From Paralcaligenes ureilyticus (lineage in GTDB: Bacteria > Pseudomonadota > Gammaproteobacteria > Burkholderiales > Burkholderiaceae_B), in NCBI RefSeq assembly GCF_004346225.1, contig NZ_SMAJ01000011.1, positions 62,001-126,000 on the forward strand: DNA of 64,000 nucleotides, read 5' to 3'. The number at the start of each line of letters is the position of its first letter. Position 1 is the first letter of the stretch. Below are positions 36,488 to 44,773 of the stretch, piece after piece. Under the pieces are notes generated by a model. That model did not search any database and had not been told where the DNA came from. It saw only the letters and a program-made list of their open reading frames with translations. Made by a program: the position numbers and the translations under genes.

Positions 36488-36961
36488 TTATGCCTTGGCG
36501 ACTTGCGGCTCGCAGCGCACCTCGGTTTTAACCGAATTGGCAATGAAACATTCTTCGTGCGCTTCGTGGTGCATGTTCTCAAGTTGGGCCTTGGTCGGGA
36601 TTTTCTCGCCTGAAAAACTGACCTCGGGTTTAAGCGTGACCAGCGTCATGGCCCAATTGCCTTCGGTGTTTTCTCCCATCACCCCGGCGGCTTTATCCAG
36701 ATACTGATCGACGCAGAACCCCTGTTTGGCGGCTATCGACAGAAACCACAACATGTGGCAGCTGGAAAGCGCGGAAACGAAAAGCTCTTCAGGGTCGACC
36801 GCCGTTTTGTCCGACAAGGGGGCGGGCACCACGTGAGGCGATGAAGATGCGTGGACTTCCGCACCGCCGTCAAAGCGCAGGGTATGTTTGCGGCTGTACT
36901 TTTTGCCCAGGAAGTCCTGGCCGTTGCGTGTCCAGCTTACTTCGACTACATACTCTGCCAT
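36488..36961 (-). CDS. OsmC/Ohr-family peroxiredoxin-like protein
   Basis: 157-residue OsmC-fold protein that probably reduces organic hydroperoxides or acts on small thiols. The two active-site cysteines are present in SALSSCHMLWFL and HEECFIANS, along with the DPEELFVSALS helix typical of the family. ATG 36961 has an AGGAG box 7 nt upstream; longer in-frame forms would add an Arg-rich stretch that overlaps the next gene. Unlike OhrR-linked genes, no MarR regulator is next to it. Confidence 0.9.
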   Translation of the reverse strand: MAEYVVEVSWTRNGQDFLGKKYSRKHTLRFDGGAEVHASSSPHVVPAPLSDKTAVDPEELFVSALSSCHMLWFLSIAAKQGFCVDQYLDKAAGVMGENTEGNWAMTLVTLKPEVSFSGEKIPTKAQLENMHHEAHEECFIANSVKTEVRCEPQVAKA

Positions 36962-37056
36962 AACAAGATCTCCTGGCGGCGAATAGCGGATTCCTGCGGG
37001 TGTAATACGCTGATGCGGTGAGGCGGCCTTGCGAGTTGTCTCTGGGCCGGTGCCCG

Positions 37057-37518
37057 CTACACCTGGATGAAGCGGCCGATGCCGGCCACGCAAACAACCA
37101 GTATGCCCAGAATAAGGTTCACGCCGATAAGCTTGCGGATCAGGTTGAGCTCGTGCGCGCCTTGAGGCCAGTTTTTTGCTTCGACGGCTTGTTTCAGCCG
37201 CGGCAAAGGCCGGTAGCAAATATACAGGAAAATCACCATCATGAGGATGCCAAGCGTCATCATCAGATGCACATGCATTCCCACGCGGGCCAGGCCGCCC
37301 AATAATTCAAAGGTCATCCAGAAACCGGTGATAAGCAAAATCAGCACCGCCAGCCATATCCACGGAAAAAAGCGTTTGAAGACCTGTGTCCATAAGGTTA
37401 GTCGCAGGGTAGGTTCAAGCAGTTGGCCGGCTACGGGGCGTAAAACCAGATAAGCGAAAAACATGCCGCCCACCCAAATGACTGCGGCAAGAAGATGCAG
37501 GGTAATGGCTAATGGCAT
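37057..37518 (-). CDS. CopD-like integral membrane protein
   Basis: 153-residue protein with four predicted transmembrane helices (about 3-22, 50-70, 80-101, 125-147). It begins MPLAITLHLLAAVIWVGGMFFAYLVLRP, with a His and Trp-Val-Gly-Gly pattern typical of the CopD domain of small bacterial membrane proteins, some of which bind haem or copper. Function unknown. ATG 37518 has AGGAG upstream. It lies 95 bp upstream of the OsmC gene on the same strand and the two may share a transcript. Confidence 0.72.
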   Translation of the reverse strand: MPLAITLHLLAAVIWVGGMFFAYLVLRPVAGQLLEPTLRLTLWTQVFKRFFPWIWLAVLILLITGFWMTFELLGGLARVGMHVHLMMTLGILMMVIFLYICYRPLPRLKQAVEAKNWPQGAHELNLIRKLIGVNLILGILVVCVAGIGRFIQV

Positions 37519-37574
37519 GTGGAGGTCTCCTGTGATGAGTGCCGCAAGGGCAGCCGGTATTTCAAGGTGTTGGA

Positions 37575-37665
37575 TGGCACCCACAAGGGGTGCCGCTACA
37601 AACACATGTTCGTCGCTAATGTAGCGGCACCCCACGTTTTGTAGTGGCACCCCTTGTGGGTGCCA
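37575..37665. repeat. GTAG-headed REP pair plus a fragment of the foldback element end
   Basis: Full copies at 37575-37600 (minus) and 37640-37665 (plus), both of the GGCACCC class. Between them, 37606-37634 holds a truncated REP preceded by ATGTTCGTCGCTAA, the same bases that precede the right-hand REP of foldback copy A (24678-24690). This looks like the remnant of an element terminus. Confidence 0.88.
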
Positions 37666-37676
37666 TCGCCACTACA

Positions 37677-39329
37677 TCATACGTCAATGGCGTCCATCGA
37701 CCCCACGCGTTTTCTTAGCTCGAATTTCTGTATCTTGCCCGTGGACGTCTTGGGCAATTCACCAAACGCAATATAGCGCGGCACCTTGAAGCCTGTGAGG
37801 TGCTGCTTGCAATGGGCAATGATCTCTTCGGCGCTGACCGTGGCGCCCGCCTTCAGCTCGATAAAGGCAAATGGCGTTTCGCCCCATTTCGGGTCGGGCT
37901 TGGCGACCACGGCGGCGGCCAGTATGGCGGGATGGCGGTATAGAACGTCTTCGACTTCAATGCTGGAAATATTTTCTCCACCTGAAATAATGATGTCCTT
38001 GCTGCGATCCTTGATCTTTGCGTAGCCGTCCGGGTACAGCACAGCCAGATCGCCGGTATGGAACCAGTCGCCGCGAAACGCCTCTTGCGTCGCCTTCGGG
38101 TTTTTCAGGTAACCCTTCATGGTGATGTTGCCGCGGAACATGATTTCACCCATGGTTTCTCCGTCGGCCGGCACCGGCAGAAGGGTGTCGGGGTCTCGCA
38201 CCGAAATCGCATCCTGCAAATGGTAGCGCACGCCCTGGCGGGCGTTGAGCCGCGCGCGTTCGCCGATATCCAGACGGCTCCAGTCCTCATGTTGGGCGCA
38301 GACCGACGCCGGCCCGTAGGTCTCGGTAAGCCCATAGACGTGAGTAAGCTCAAAGCCCAGTTGCTCCATTCCTTCGATCATGGAGGCGGGAGGCGCGGCC
38401 CCCGCCACCATGGCATGCACTTTGTGGGTGATGCCCGTTTTGAATTCGTCGGGAGTATTGAGCAGCATATTGTGAACAATCGGGGCGCCGCAATAATGGG
38501 TGACGCGCTCTTTGCGTATCAGATCGAAGATGGCCACGGGATCGACGCGGCGCAAGCAAACATTGACGCCGGCGCGCGCGGCAATAGTCCAGGGAAAGCA
38601 CCAGCCGTTGCAGTGGAACATGGGCAGCGTCCACAGGTAGACGGCGTGTTTGGGCATGTCCCATTCAAGAATATTGCTGATGGCGTTGATGTAGGCACCA
38701 CGGTGGTGGTAGACCACACCCTTGGGATTACCTGTTGTGCCCGAGGTGTAGTTCAGGCAAATGGCTTCCCATTCGTCGGACGGCGGCTGCCAGTTGTAGT
38801 TAGGGTCGCCGCCGGCGAGCAGGGTTTCGTAATCAACGACTCCAATGCGTTCGCCTGGCCCTTGATATTGAGTATCGTCGATATCGATGATCAGGATAGG
38901 GTGCACTGCCGACCGCTCCACAAGTTTTAGCGCCTGGCTGACAAGCGGGCTGAATTCGCGATCCACCAGCAGTGCCCGAGCCTCGCCGTGGGTGAGCATG
39001 AAGGCGATGGTTTCCGGGTCGAGCCGGGTGTTCAGGGTATTGAGCACGGCGCCCGTCATGGGTACGCCGAAATGCGCTTCGACCATCTCCGGGATATTGG
39101 GCAATAGGGCGGCGACGGTGTCGCCTGCCTTGACGCCTCGCGCAATCAGCGCCGAGGCCAGCCTGCGACTGCGGTCGTAGGTTTCCTTCCAGGTGCGCCG
39201 CACCGCGCCATGCACCACCGCCGGGTGCCGCGGGTAAACCGCGGCGGCGCGTTCGATGAAGGTCAGCGGCGTGAGTACGGCATAGTTGGCCCGGTTTTTA
39301 TCCAGCCCATCGGCATAAATGTGGCTCAT
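37677..39329 (-). CDS. AMP-forming acyl-CoA synthetase
   Basis: 550-residue ANL-superfamily ligase that activates a carboxylic acid to its CoA thioester. The P-loop is NYTSGTTGNPKG, the A5 motif HVYGLTETYGP, the hinge region DRSKDIIISGGENIS and the catalytic Lys lies in KTSTGKIQK near the C-terminus. Similar enzymes are annotated as medium- or long-chain fatty-acid ligases (AlkK-like). ATG 39329, with GAGA at suitable distance, is chosen over the upstream ATG codons. No beta-oxidation genes are adjacent. REP repeats flank it on both sides. Confidence 0.88.
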   Translation of the reverse strand: MSHIYADGLDKNRANYAVLTPLTFIERAAAVYPRHPAVVHGAVRRTWKETYDRSRRLASALIARGVKAGDTVAALLPNIPEMVEAHFGVPMTGAVLNTLNTRLDPETIAFMLTHGEARALLVDREFSPLVSQALKLVERSAVHPILIIDIDDTQYQGPGERIGVVDYETLLAGGDPNYNWQPPSDEWEAICLNYTSGTTGNPKGVVYHHRGAYINAISNILEWDMPKHAVYLWTLPMFHCNGWCFPWTIAARAGVNVCLRRVDPVAIFDLIRKERVTHYCGAPIVHNMLLNTPDEFKTGITHKVHAMVAGAAPPASMIEGMEQLGFELTHVYGLTETYGPASVCAQHEDWSRLDIGERARLNARQGVRYHLQDAISVRDPDTLLPVPADGETMGEIMFRGNITMKGYLKNPKATQEAFRGDWFHTGDLAVLYPDGYAKIKDRSKDIIISGGENISSIEVEDVLYRHPAILAAAVVAKPDPKWGETPFAFIELKAGATVSAEEIIAHCKQHLTGFKVPRYIAFGELPKTSTGKIQKFELRKRVGSMDAIDV

Positions 39330-39456
39330 CATGTCTCTTTTCAAATGCGTGCTTCGTGCCGCCATGGCGGGGTACGAACTTCATCCTACTATCTTCCCGA
39401 AATGCTGTCTATGAGCCGATCGAGGGTAATAGGGTTGGGTTCTTGCTTGGCTGGTA

Positions 39457-39586
39457 TGGCACCCACAAGGGGTGCCGCTACAAAAACGTCAGCCGTTCGA
39501 AACGATTCGTGAAATCGTTGACGTTCATGGTCGCTTCTACAAATACGTATCCGTGAATCATGTAGCGCCACCCCCTGTGGGTGGCA
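39457..39586. repeat. Inverted pair of GTAG-headed REP repeats of mixed class
   Basis: Copies at 39457-39482 (minus, GGCACCC class) and 39561-39586 (plus, GCCACCC class, with CCCCCTGTGGG in place of CCCCTTGTGGG). This is the only pair whose members clearly belong to different stem classes. They fill the 263-bp gap between hpnE and the acyl-CoA synthetase start. Confidence 0.9.
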
Positions 39587-39592
39587 TTCCCG

Positions 39593-40954
39593 TCAGGAAA
39601 AATAGGCGGCGATCAGTTCTGCGGCGCGTTTTCCGCTGCGTACGGCCCCTTCCAGTACAGCTGGATAGCCGGTGTCGGTATAGTCGCCGGCTATCCAGAC
39701 TCGTGGCCAGGGGGTGGCGTTCTCTGGCCGGGCCAGGTCCGGAGTGGCCGCAAATGTCGCCCGTTTTTCGATAATCGTGGCATGACCTCGCACGGGCGGC
39801 AGGGCTGGAAACCCTTGGATCTGCTCGCGCATCTGCTCCAGAATTCCCGCAACAATGTCTGCTTGCGCGTGCTGCTCCAGTGATCGAGCGTCGCTGATCA
39901 CCACCGTCAGCATGGAGCGTTGGCCTTCTATGCGTGGGTTCGTCCTCGTCGGCCCTGGGCCTGGTATTTTTTTGGACGGGTTTTCTGCCACGCTGCCGTC
40001 AAACAGCCATTGGCCAAACTGACATTTCTCGGGATAGTCGTACAGCATCAGCATGGGGGCGGGCGGTTTCCAGGCGCGCTCCAACTCCAGCGTAACGGTC
40101 ACAATGGGGTTGTAGCGCAATGCCGCCAGTTGCGTCAGATAGGCGTCACCCGCGGACGACGGCGCGTCGTGCTTTAGCAATCGCAAGGCCGAAGGAGCGT
40201 TGGTCGCAATCAGCGCGGCGTCGAAGCGTTCGCCTTCGACCTCGACATGGGTAGACAGGCGGTTCAGGTGGCGCACGGCCTGGCCGTAACGCAGGTCGAG
40301 TTTTTCTGCAGCCCGGGTCGGCCATAGCTCGGATAGACGAACGCGCGGCAGCATGATGTCGCAGGCGCCTCGGGCACCACCCAGACTGTCGCGCAGAACA
40401 TTGGCGAGCAATTGGGCGCAGGCCTGTTCGATGGGAGTATTCAGCGTCGCCAGGCATAAGGGTCGCCAAAAGCGGCGTACGACCGAGTCGGATTGCCGGC
40501 CGGCACGTAGCCAGTCGCCGACCGTGGCGCTGGCAGGTACGACCCAGCCCCGATCTCGCAAATTTTGCATCAGGGTGATGAGCCGTACACGTTCCGTCAC
40601 GCTCAGGCCGCGCGCAACCAGTATCCCGCCCAGCAGGTGCAGGGGGGCGGGCAGCAGCGCGGCTTTAAGACGAAAACTGCCGTCCGCGGCTTGCAGGCTA
40701 AGCCGTAGCCGCTGCAGGCGCGATTCCAATGGAATCTGCAGCTCGCGCATCAAGGCCCAGGTTTCGGTATAAGCGCCCAGCAGTATATGCTGGCCATTAT
40801 CGATGGTTGCGTTTAACGGCGGCGATTGGACGCTGCGTGCCCGCCCGCCCAGGGTTCGCGCCGCTTCGAAGACGACTGGCTGATGGCCGCTGCGCTGCAG
40901 ATAAATCGCCGCGCTCAAACCTGCCCAGCCTGCGCCGATGACGGCTATTTTCAT
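39593..40954 (-). CDS. hpnE: Hydroxysqualene dehydroxylase HpnE
   Basis: FAD-dependent oxidoreductase of 453 residues that converts hydroxysqualene to squalene, the last step of the bacterial HpnCDE route. The N-terminal dinucleotide fold is MKIAVIGAGWAGLSAAIYL with the downstream GGRARS motif, and the C-terminal FAD signature is WIAGDYTDTGYPAVLEGAVRSG. ATG 40954 overlaps the hpnD stop by 4 bp. Third gene of the coupled hpnC-hpnD-hpnE operon. Confidence 0.92.
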   Translation of the reverse strand: MKIAVIGAGWAGLSAAIYLQRSGHQPVVFEAARTLGGRARSVQSPPLNATIDNGQHILLGAYTETWALMRELQIPLESRLQRLRLSLQAADGSFRLKAALLPAPLHLLGGILVARGLSVTERVRLITLMQNLRDRGWVVPASATVGDWLRAGRQSDSVVRRFWRPLCLATLNTPIEQACAQLLANVLRDSLGGARGACDIMLPRVRLSELWPTRAAEKLDLRYGQAVRHLNRLSTHVEVEGERFDAALIATNAPSALRLLKHDAPSSAGDAYLTQLAALRYNPIVTVTLELERAWKPPAPMLMLYDYPEKCQFGQWLFDGSVAENPSKKIPGPGPTRTNPRIEGQRSMLTVVISDARSLEQHAQADIVAGILEQMREQIQGFPALPPVRGHATIIEKRATFAATPDLARPENATPWPRVWIAGDYTDTGYPAVLEGAVRSGKRAAELIAAYFS

Positions 40955-41814
40955 CTGGCTAGTTGTTTCACAAGGCCGCGCCCGCCTCCGACCCAGGTTT
41001 TCCAGGCCAGCCACAGCTTGCGTATGGGGGTGAGCGAAATGCGCTGATCCAGCACATGCCAGTTGTCGCGTTCGATTTCTTCAAGCAGGGCGTAATAGAT
41101 GGCGGCCATCATCAAGCCGGGTCGTTGTGCGCGTCGATCAGCTTCGGGCAGCGCACGCATGGCCTCGCGATAACACTGCCTGGCGCGCTGCGTTTCAAAG
41201 CGCATGAGTTCAACGAAACGTTCGGAGTGCTGGCTGTTCAAGATTTCCGAGGCCTGAACATTGTATTTCTGCATATCGTCCACGGGCAGGTAAATGCGGC
41301 CGCGGCGCGCATCGTCGCCTACGTCTCGAATAATGTTGGTCAACTGAAACGCCAGGCCCAGCTTTTGGGCGTATTCCAGTGTAGCGTCTTGGGTATAGCC
41401 GAAAATGCCGGCAGACAACTCGCCCACGACGCCTGCGGCATGCCAGCAGTATTTGCTCAAGCCGGCCCAATCCACATAACGCGTGAGATCCAGATCCATT
41501 TCCATGCCGTCGATAATGGCCAGCAGCCGCGTGGCGTCCAGACGGCACGGCTCAATATGCGGGGCGAGGGCCTGGGTGACTGGATGGTCGGTCTTGCCCA
41601 CGAACATTTGTTCGATTTGCGTGCGCCACCAAGCGAGCTTGATCCGTGCGACGGAAGGATCCGAGCACTCATCGACGACGTCGTCCACCTCTCGGCAAAA
41701 GGCGTAAAGCGCCGTGATGGCCTTGCGCCGCTCGGGTGGCAAAAACAAAAATGCGTAATAGAAGCTGGAACCGCTTTGAGCGGCCTTTTCTTGGCAGTAT
41801 TCGTCAGGGCTCAT
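40951..41814 (-). CDS. hpnD: Presqualene diphosphate synthase HpnD
   Basis: Head-to-head prenyltransferase of 287 residues that joins two farnesyl-PP into presqualene-PP. The two Asp-rich magnesium motifs are CREVDDVVDE (about 48-57) and NIIRDVGDDARRGRIYLP. ATG 41814 (MSPDEYCQEKAAQSG) agrees with family starts, though it has no strong ribosome binding site. It starts 37 bp after hpnC and overlaps hpnE. FPP would come from ispA at 8 kb. Confidence 0.93.
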   Translation of the reverse strand: MSPDEYCQEKAAQSGSSFYYAFLFLPPERRKAITALYAFCREVDDVVDECSDPSVARIKLAWWRTQIEQMFVGKTDHPVTQALAPHIEPCRLDATRLLAIIDGMEMDLDLTRYVDWAGLSKYCWHAAGVVGELSAGIFGYTQDATLEYAQKLGLAFQLTNIIRDVGDDARRGRIYLPVDDMQKYNVQASEILNSQHSERFVELMRFETQRARQCYREAMRALPEADRRAQRPGLMMAAIYYALLEEIERDNWHVLDQRISLTPIRKLWLAWKTWVGGGRGLVKQLAR

Positions 41815-41851
41815 ATTTTGAAAAAGAGGTAGGCCGAAAGGTGTTTGGGTG

Positions 41852-42676
41852 TCAACGCAGCGCGCGCCAGAGCAACACGGCCCAGTCGCGCTTTTGCAGG
41901 GTAGGTCGGTGGAAGAATACGTCGTAGTGTAGTTGGTCGAGGCGTTCGAGAATACGTAAACCCCCATGTACAACAAGCTTTAACTCCAGACCGATGCGGC
42001 CCGGCAGGCGGCGCGCCAGAGGCAGGCCGCGCCTGAGCAGTTCGCGGGCCTGCTGAACCTGGGCTTGCATCAGGCCTTGCCAGGCAGCGTCGATCCGTTG
42101 CGTGGCGATGTCTGTTTCACTGACGCCATATCGGGCGAGCTTGTCTTGCGGTAGGTAAATACGTGATTTTCTCCAGTCGATGGCGACATCTTGCCAGAAA
42201 TTGACCAATTGCAGGCCCGTACAGATGGCGTCGGATTCTTGCAGGTTTTGCGGTGTGACGGCCTGGTATAGATGCAGCATGAGGCGGCCCACCGGATTGG
42301 CTGAGCGCGAACAGTAATCAAGGAGCGCCGCGTCATTGGCGTAGCGATGGATGCTCACGTCCTGTTCGAAAGCCGAAAGCAGATCGAAAAAGGCCTGCAG
42401 CGGGAGCTGGTGTTTGTGTATGGTGCGGGCAAGAGGGATGAATATGTCGGCCGGCGCGTCGATTTGCGCGGGTTCGAATGTGCCGCTGCCTATGTCATGC
42501 AAGGCCTTGCGGTAGCCTGCCAGTTGCGCCAGGCGTATCGGCTCGCTGGCATCGCCTTCATCGGCAATATCGTCGGCGCTGCGGGCAAAGCGGTAAATAT
42601 GTGTGATGGGCTCGCGCAGGCGCGCCGGCAAAAGCAGGGATGCAACCGGGAAATTTTCGTAGTGATCAACGGCCAT
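41852..42676 (-). CDS. hpnC: Hydroxysqualene synthase HpnC
   Basis: Squalene/phytoene-synthase-family enzyme of about 274 residues converting presqualene-PP to hydroxysqualene. It has VDHYENFPVASLLLPARLREPITHIYRFARSADDIADEGD, the HpnC-type first motif, and NFWQDVAIDWRKSRIYLP as the second. ATG 42676 (MAVDHYENFP) matches relatives; ATG 42682 and 42706 are alternatives. First gene of hpnCDE. No squalene-hopene cyclase is in the window, so whether squalene goes on to hopanoids is open. Confidence 0.92.
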   Translation of the reverse strand: MAVDHYENFPVASLLLPARLREPITHIYRFARSADDIADEGDASEPIRLAQLAGYRKALHDIGSGTFEPAQIDAPADIFIPLARTIHKHQLPLQAFFDLLSAFEQDVSIHRYANDAALLDYCSRSANPVGRLMLHLYQAVTPQNLQESDAICTGLQLVNFWQDVAIDWRKSRIYLPQDKLARYGVSETDIATQRIDAAWQGLMQAQVQQARELLRRGLPLARRLPGRIGLELKLVVHGGLRILERLDQLHYDVFFHRPTLQKRDWAVLLWRALR

Positions 42677-42830
42677 GTACATCTTTATGTAAGGGGAAGC
42701 CGCCATTTTAAGAGCGGTCTGGCGTTTAGGCCCGATGCTGTGCGGATTTGGCGCCAAACGTCAAGTATTGTCACAGGGGTCTTAACGAAGACGGCGGAAC
42801 TGGATTAGACTTCGGCTACCAGGAGGAGTT

Positions 42831-43949
42831 ATGCCACGTCCTATTTTGGCACGCATTTCGTTGTCTGCACTAAGTCATAATCTTGAAGTCGTGACCCGTC
42901 AGCTAAAACCGGCTGCGGCTCATCGGCCGCGGCCCTTGGTCTGGGCTGTCATCAAGGCGAACGCCTACGGCCACGGCATTCTTAATGCGGTCCGGGGCTT
43001 CTCCAGGGCCGACGGCCTGGCCATGCTGGATATCGATGAAGCCGTGCGCTGCCGACAGGCCGGCTGGACCAAACCCATTTTGTTGCTTGAAGGTTTCTTC
43101 GAACCAGACGATATCGCCATCCTTGAGCAATACCGAATCTCTATTGCGGTGCACCATCAGAGTCAGCTCGACATGCTGAGCCAGGCCCGCCCGCGCCAGC
43201 CTATCGATGCCTTGATTAAATTGAATACGGGGATGAACCGCCTGGGGTTTCCCGCAGCGCAATACGCGAACGCCTATCGGCAGGCTATAGGCTTGCAGGA
43301 ACAGCGTATTCTGGGTTCGTTGGGGAAAATGACGCATTTTGCGCGGGCTGACGATGATGCCGCGGTAACGCGTGAACAGATTGATCTATTCGATAATATG
43401 ACCCGCGATTTGCCCGGCAAGGTAAGCGTGTGCAATTCGGCGGGAACTCTTACCGCCGGCCTATGGTCAACACTGGAGCCGGTGGAACAATGGATACGCC
43501 CCGGCATTTGCCTGTACGGCGCGACGCCATTCGACGACAAGCCGGCCAGTGACTTTGGCTTGCTTCCCGCCATGACCCTGAGTGCGGCGCTGATTAGCGT
43601 GCGTCGCATTGAAGCGGGGGCGGGGGTCGGGTATGGGCATGCCTTTGTCGCGCCAGAGGCTATGACTATAGGCGTGGCGGCCTGCGGCTATGCCGACGGT
43701 TACCCGCGCCATGCGCCCACGGGGACTCCTGTATGTGTGGATGGCGTCATGACACGTACACTGGGGCGGTTGTCCATGGATATGCTGATTGTCGATTTGA
43801 GTCCGGCGCCACAAGCCCATGTAGGCAGTCAAGTGGTACTGTGGGGCGAGGGCGGCCCTTCGATCGACGCGGTTGCGCGCGCCGCGGGCACTTTGGGGTA
43901 TGAGCTAATGTGCGCAGTGGCCCCACGAGTGCCGGTGGTGGTTGTATAA
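42831..43949 (+). CDS. alr: Alanine racemase
   Basis: PLP enzyme of 372 residues that makes D-alanine for peptidoglycan. The N-terminal barrel carries PLP on K42 in VIKANAYGHG, and the C-terminal domain has the catalytic Tyr in ACGYADGYPRH (about residue 285). Length is normal. An ideal AGGAGGAG box lies just before the ATG. It is divergent from hpnC with about 150 bp between starts. Confidence 0.95.
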   Translation: MPRPILARISLSALSHNLEVVTRQLKPAAAHRPRPLVWAVIKANAYGHGILNAVRGFSRADGLAMLDIDEAVRCRQAGWTKPILLLEGFFEPDDIAILEQYRISIAVHHQSQLDMLSQARPRQPIDALIKLNTGMNRLGFPAAQYANAYRQAIGLQEQRILGSLGKMTHFARADDDAAVTREQIDLFDNMTRDLPGKVSVCNSAGTLTAGLWSTLEPVEQWIRPGICLYGATPFDDKPASDFGLLPAMTLSAALISVRRIEAGAGVGYGHAFVAPEAMTIGVAACGYADGYPRHAPTGTPVCVDGVMTRTLGRLSMDMLIVDLSPAPQAHVGSQVVLWGEGGPSIDAVARAAGTLGYELMCAVAPRVPVVVV

Positions 43950-44004
43950 ACGGGTTGTACAAAAAGATAAGACCCAAGCTGGATTCATTCCAAGGAAACG
44001 ATCA

Positions 44005-44721
44005 GTGAAAAATAAATGTGTACTGGTGACCGGGGCAACCAAAGGCATAGGCTGGGCAATCAGCCGGCGTCTGGCCGACTCGGGCTGCCATGTCGTGGGT
44101 TTGGCGCGGCATACGCAAGAGATTGATTTCCCCGGCTACCTCTACTCTTGCGATTTGCAAAATGCGGGTGAAACCGAAGATATTCTGCGCATCATTCGCG
44201 AAAAATACCCTGTCGATGCGGTGGTCAACAACGTCGGGATGGTTCGCCCCGAACCGTTGGGCGAGGTCGATCTGGCCTCGCTCTACGAGGTGTTCGACCT
44301 GAATGTGCGCGTGGCCGTCCAGGTGACCCAGGCATTTATCCCGTCGATGAAGGCGCGCAAAGACGGGCGCATTGTCAACATCTGCAGCCGTGTGACTCAT
44401 GGCGGGGTGCTGCGCACCAGTTATTCCGCGGCCAAGAGCGCGCTTATCGGCTGTACCCGGACTTGGGCGCTGGAATTGGCCGAATACGGAATTACTGTTA
44501 ACGCCGTATCGCCCGGGCCGATTGAAACCGAGCTGTTTCGCGCCGCCCAGCCGGTGGGCAGCGAGGCCGAGAAAAAAGCCCTGGCGTCGATCCCGATGGG
44601 ACGTCTTGGCCAGGCCGCCGAGGTGGCGGCGGCCGTCACCTTCTTTTTGTCGGAGGAGGCAGGCTTCATTACCGGCCAGGTTCTGGGCGTGGATGGCGGC
44701 GGCAGCCTGGCGGGCCGCTAA
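44005..44721 (+). CDS. Short-chain dehydrogenase/reductase
   Basis: 238-residue classical SDR with the NAD(P) motif TGATKGIG (about 9-16), NNVG (about 80-83), catalytic Ser in ICSRV and Y-x3-K in YSAAKSA, and the ending GQVLGVDGGGSLAGR typical of FabG-like enzymes. The substrate is unknown. GTG 44005 has AAGGAAA 7 nt upstream; a longer reading would start inside alr at 43942. It follows alr after 55 bp and may be co-transcribed. Confidence 0.88.
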   Translation: MKNKCVLVTGATKGIGWAISRRLADSGCHVVGLARHTQEIDFPGYLYSCDLQNAGETEDILRIIREKYPVDAVVNNVGMVRPEPLGEVDLASLYEVFDLNVRVAVQVTQAFIPSMKARKDGRIVNICSRVTHGGVLRTSYSAAKSALIGCTRTWALELAEYGITVNAVSPGPIETELFRAAQPVGSEAEKKALASIPMGRLGQAAEVAAAVTFFLSEEAGFITGQVLGVDGGGSLAGR

Positions 44722-44773
44722 ATTGCCGGCTTCGATTCGAATCGGCAGGCGCATACCCGGTTAAACTGCGGGT

